A stretch of DNA of 57,389 nucleotides from Winslowiella iniecta (GTDB lineage Bacteria > Pseudomonadota > Gammaproteobacteria > Enterobacterales > Enterobacteriaceae), in the NCBI RefSeq assembly GCF_001267535.1, contig NZ_JRXE01000023.1, positions 28,657-86,045 of the forward strand. Direction: 5' to 3'. The notes under the pieces were generated by a model, which was not told where the DNA came from, ran no database searches, and was given only the letters and a program-made list of their open reading frames with translations. Position 1 is the stretch's first letter. Each line of letters begins with the position of its first letter. The position numbers and the translations under genes are program-made. Below, piece after piece: positions 55,062-57,389 of this stretch.

Positions 55062-55684
55062 GCACGCGAGTGATTATTGCCGATGACCATCCGGTGTTTT
55101 TGCTGGGGTTGCGCGGTGTGTTAGCCACGCTGCCTGCCGAATACCTGATTGTGGCAGAGGCACATGATGTCAGCAGCTTGTTTGAGCGGCTGGAAACCTG
55201 CCCGGCTGATATGCTGATTACCGATCTGAATATGCCGGGCAATGATCAGGCCGATGGTGTGCGGATGATCGGCAGGATCCGTCAGCTTTACCCCGATCTT
55301 ACCGTGGTGGTGATCACCATGTTAAGCGACCAGCGGATCCTTGAACTGCTGGCAGGATACCGGATAAAAGCCATTCTGAATAAGAGCAGTCTGTCGCATG
55401 AGCTGGCAGATGGCCTGAGCAGCTCGTCGAGTGACGACCAGCCATGGCTGAGCGACGCGTTTCGCAGCGATCCGCTGACTCAGGTGGAAAAAGCGCTATC
55501 GGTAAAAGAGATGGAGGTCATACGGCTGATTGGTCAGGGGCTTAGCGTTAATGAGATTGCCGCACGGCTTTATCGCACCAAGCAAACCATCAGTGCGCAG
55601 AAGCTCAGTGCCATGAGAAAGCTCGGACTAGACAATGATGCCGCGCTCTATCTGTATCTCAGTCAGTGTGGTCTGGGACAATAA
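55058..55684 (+). CDS. NarL/RcsB-type response regulator
   Basis: A 208-residue regulator with a receiver domain (acidic pair Asp9/Asp10 in IIADDHPVF, phospho-acceptor Asp56 in LITDLNMPG, Thr in VVITM, Lys in ILNKSS) and a C-terminal LuxR-type HTH (LSVKEMEVIRLIGQGLSVNE followed by IAARLYRTKQTISAQKLSAM). The HTH is close to RcsB/EvgA/BvgA. It starts in a 4-base overlap with the MASE1 gene and is followed, after 2 bases, by a BvgS/EvgS-like sensor gene, the regulator-before-sensor order of evgAS and bvgAS. Confidence 0.9.
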   Translation: MSTRVIIADDHPVFLLGLRGVLATLPAEYLIVAEAHDVSSLFERLETCPADMLITDLNMPGNDQADGVRMIGRIRQLYPDLTVVVITMLSDQRILELLAGYRIKAILNKSSLSHELADGLSSSSSDDQPWLSDAFRSDPLTQVEKALSVKEMEVIRLIGQGLSVNEIAARLYRTKQTISAQKLSAMRKLGLDNDAALYLYLSQCGLGQ

Positions 55685-55686
55685 TC

Positions 55687-57389
55687 ATGTGTCGTCACCT
55701 CTGCTGCATCGGATGGTTAGGGTTATTGCTGCTGTTGCCTGCGCTGGCGCTGGCGGAGCAGCCACTGTTTTCGACCTCAGCCAGTGTAGCAGAGCAGGCA
55801 GAAGGGCGGCCGACAGAACTCTACTCCAATATGACGCAGGACTTTTTGCCGCTGGCCGAAACGCGTTCCGGCGCGCTGGCACACTTTCCGGTGCTGAATG
55901 TTGGCCTGTATTGCTGCTCATCGGCGCCGTTGCAGATGCCACGCTGGGACGGCAAGCTGGAAGGCGTTTACCCCGATTATCTGCAACTGTTGCAAATGGT
56001 GCTGAAACGGCCGGTGCAGGCCAGACTGTACAGTAGCTGGGAGCTGGCTTATCAGGCGTTGCAGCGCGGGGAAATTCAGCTGCTGGCACAGTCTGATTTT
56101 TTGCAATCGGCCAATCGCGATAACGAAACCGATCCACTACTGGTGCAGCCACTGATGCTGATGGTGCGTAAAAACCATCAGACTTCGCCACTTTCCAGCC
56201 TGCATATTCTTGCCGCTCCCGATATCAGCCCGTCGGTCATTGAGCATCTGCGAACCCTCTATCCCCACCTTGAAGTGGCGCGTAATTCACAACTGGCCAT
56301 TCAGGCGGTGGTGAATGATCAGGCCGATGCCTATCTTGATGGCCAGAGCCAGATTACCTTGTTTAGCGCCCTGCGACCGGTCGCTGGCGTAGTCTGGCGG
56401 CGCGATCCCGCACTTGATGAGCTGCTGTATGGCTTTGTCGGCCGCGAGGGCGACGGCGTGGTGGAAACGATCAATGACATCCTGACCAATATTCCGCATT
56501 CGATTAAAAATGAGATTTATCAGCGCTGGGTTTCGGGCCTGTCGCAGTCGGCTAACAATGATGTCTCGATTTTCACCCCGCAGGAAATCGACTGGATTAA
56601 GCAGCATCCGGTGATTAACGTGGCGATAGATATTGATATTCCGCCGTACTCTTTTCTCGACAAAAACGATGAAATTACCGGTCTGGATGTCGATATTTTG
56701 CAGCTGGTGGCGGAAAAAAGCGGCCTGAATTTAAACTTTATCCCGGCATTTGAACCGGCGGGTGTGGAGAAGGCACTGCGGGAGGGGAAAGCGCAGATGA
56801 CGCCGTCGCTGATGGATTCGCCCGCACGGCGCGGCTGGCTGTCGTACAGTGACCCTTACGGCATCGTGGAGTGGGTGATGATTACCCGCAATGAGCGCAG
56901 TGCGCCTTTTAGCCCGGAGCAACTGGCTCACAAGCGGGTTGCTATCCAGAGTGGTCATGCGCTGCTGGCGGCGATGCAACTTTACCCCAACCTGTCGATT
57001 GTTGAGGTTGCATCGGTACCTGAAGCGGTGGATATGATGCTGGCCGGGGCGGTCGACGCGACCTTTGCCAGTATCGGTAGCGCTAACTATTTGCAGTCCA
57101 GCCGCTACGGCAGCCGGATCGCCGTTCAGCCACTGGAAAACGCCCTTCAGCCAGAACGCTTCGCGGTGTTGCCTGCTTATCCGCTGCTGACCGATATCCT
57201 CAATAAAAGCCTGCATACCGTGGCACCGAATGAAATACGTGCCTTACGCATGCACTGGTTTTCCGTGGCTAATCTGGCCTCTTATAATAACGTGATTTCA
57301 CCCTGGGTAATGCTGTGGGGCGGAGCATTGTGCGTGATTGCCCTCAGTTCGGTGTTTTGGGGAACCTGGCTGGCGCGCCAGATCGGATT
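55687..57389 (+). CDS. BvgS/EvgS-like hybrid sensor kinase, N-terminal part (3' end outside window)
   Basis: Reading from ATG 55687, 2 bases after the response regulator stop, the frame is open to the window edge (568 codons). There is a signal peptide or first membrane helix (GWLGLLLLLPALALA), then two successive periplasmic solute-binding (SBP_bac_3/VFT) domains. The first spans about residues 60-280; the second about 300-520, opening HPVINVAIDIDIPPYSF, with LTGLD-like ITGLDVDILQLVAEKSG. A membrane helix near the edge (VMLWGGALCVIALSSVFWG) follows. This is the layout of BvgS and EvgS, so PAS, kinase, receiver and Hpt domains should follow outside. It is the probable phosphate donor of the adjacent regulator. 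Confidence 0.87.
   Translation, partial: MCRHLCCIGWLGLLLLLPALALAEQPLFSTSASVAEQAEGRPTELYSNMTQDFLPLAETRSGALAHFPVLNVGLYCCSSAPLQMPRWDGKLEGVYPDYLQLLQMVLKRPVQARLYSSWELAYQALQRGEIQLLAQSDFLQSANRDNETDPLLVQPLMLMVRKNHQTSPLSSLHILAAPDISPSVIEHLRTLYPHLEVARNSQLAIQAVVNDQADAYLDGQSQITLFSALRPVAGVVWRRDPALDELLYGFVGREGDGVVETINDILTNIPHSIKNEIYQRWVSGLSQSANNDVSIFTPQEIDWIKQHPVINVAIDIDIPPYSFLDKNDEITGLDVDILQLVAEKSGLNLNFIPAFEPAGVEKALREGKAQMTPSLMDSPARRGWLSYSDPYGIVEWVMITRNERSAPFSPEQLAHKRVAIQSGHALLAAMQLYPNLSIVEVASVPEAVDMMLAGAVDATFASIGSANYLQSSRYGSRIAVQPLENALQPERFAVLPAYPLLTDILNKSLHTVAPNEIRALRMHWFSVANLASYNNVISPWVMLWGGALCVIALSSVFWGTWLARQIG

Overview
The window reads as chromosomal DNA of an Enterobacterales bacterium. Every housekeeping protein on the left resembles its Escherichia coli counterpart closely in length and motifs, and the order dnaJ - nhaA - nhaR - rpsT - ribF - ileS - lspA - fkpB - ispH - dapB - carA - carB - folA is the usual enterobacterial one. 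The compact carB - lysE-like - folA spacing, together with pap-like fimbriae and a complete type VI secretion system (T6SS), suggests Erwiniaceae (Pantoea or Erwinia type). That assignment is an inference from gene content.

Left part (1 to about 18.2 kb): mostly core genes. These are the end of dnaJ, a lone Bor/Iss-type lipoprotein gene, the Na+/H+ antiporter nhaA with its regulator nhaR, rpsT (minus strand, UUG start), and the ribF-ileS-lspA-fkpB-ispH operon. Between ispH and dapB lies a small minus-strand insertion: a Tlde1-like (DUF2778) T6SS peptidoglycan-targeting effector gene broken by one in-frame TAA, followed by an intact small membrane protein in the immunity position. Then come dapB, carAB with a UUG start and a tandem pair of ArgR boxes, a LysE/RhtC-type exporter, and folA.

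Middle part (18.2 to 49.9 kb): accessory surface and secretion genes. An exported FKBP-type prolyl isomerase (minus strand) is followed by a six-gene chaperone-usher fimbrial operon. After it comes a complete T6SS: tssA-B-C, hcp, tssE-F-G-H, vgrG, a delivery module (DUF2169 plus pentapeptide repeats, a second pentapeptide protein, DUF3540, DUF4150 PAAR-like), tssJ-K-L-M and a Met-rich small protein. All thirteen core Tss components are present, but I see no recognisable toxin or immunity gene inside the cluster. The only effector-like gene in the window is the broken Tlde1 locus 15 kb to the left.

Right part (49.9 to 57.4 kb): a LysR regulator, a small unknown protein behind a good palindrome, a Tat-exported PhoX-type phosphatase, and a signalling locus. 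That locus holds a MASE1 membrane protein with no visible output domain, a RcsB/EvgA-like response regulator, and the start of a BvgS/EvgS-like sensor that runs off the window.

Most notable structures: about 22 heptapeptide repeats at the VgrG tip; G9 and G8 homopolymers inside the fimbrial adhesin gene and tssL (candidate slippage switches); perfect intercistronic hairpins directly after both the major pilin gene and hcp; and the nonsense-interrupted Tlde1-like effector with an intact putative immunity gene. No tRNA, rRNA, IS element, integrase or CRISPR array was seen.
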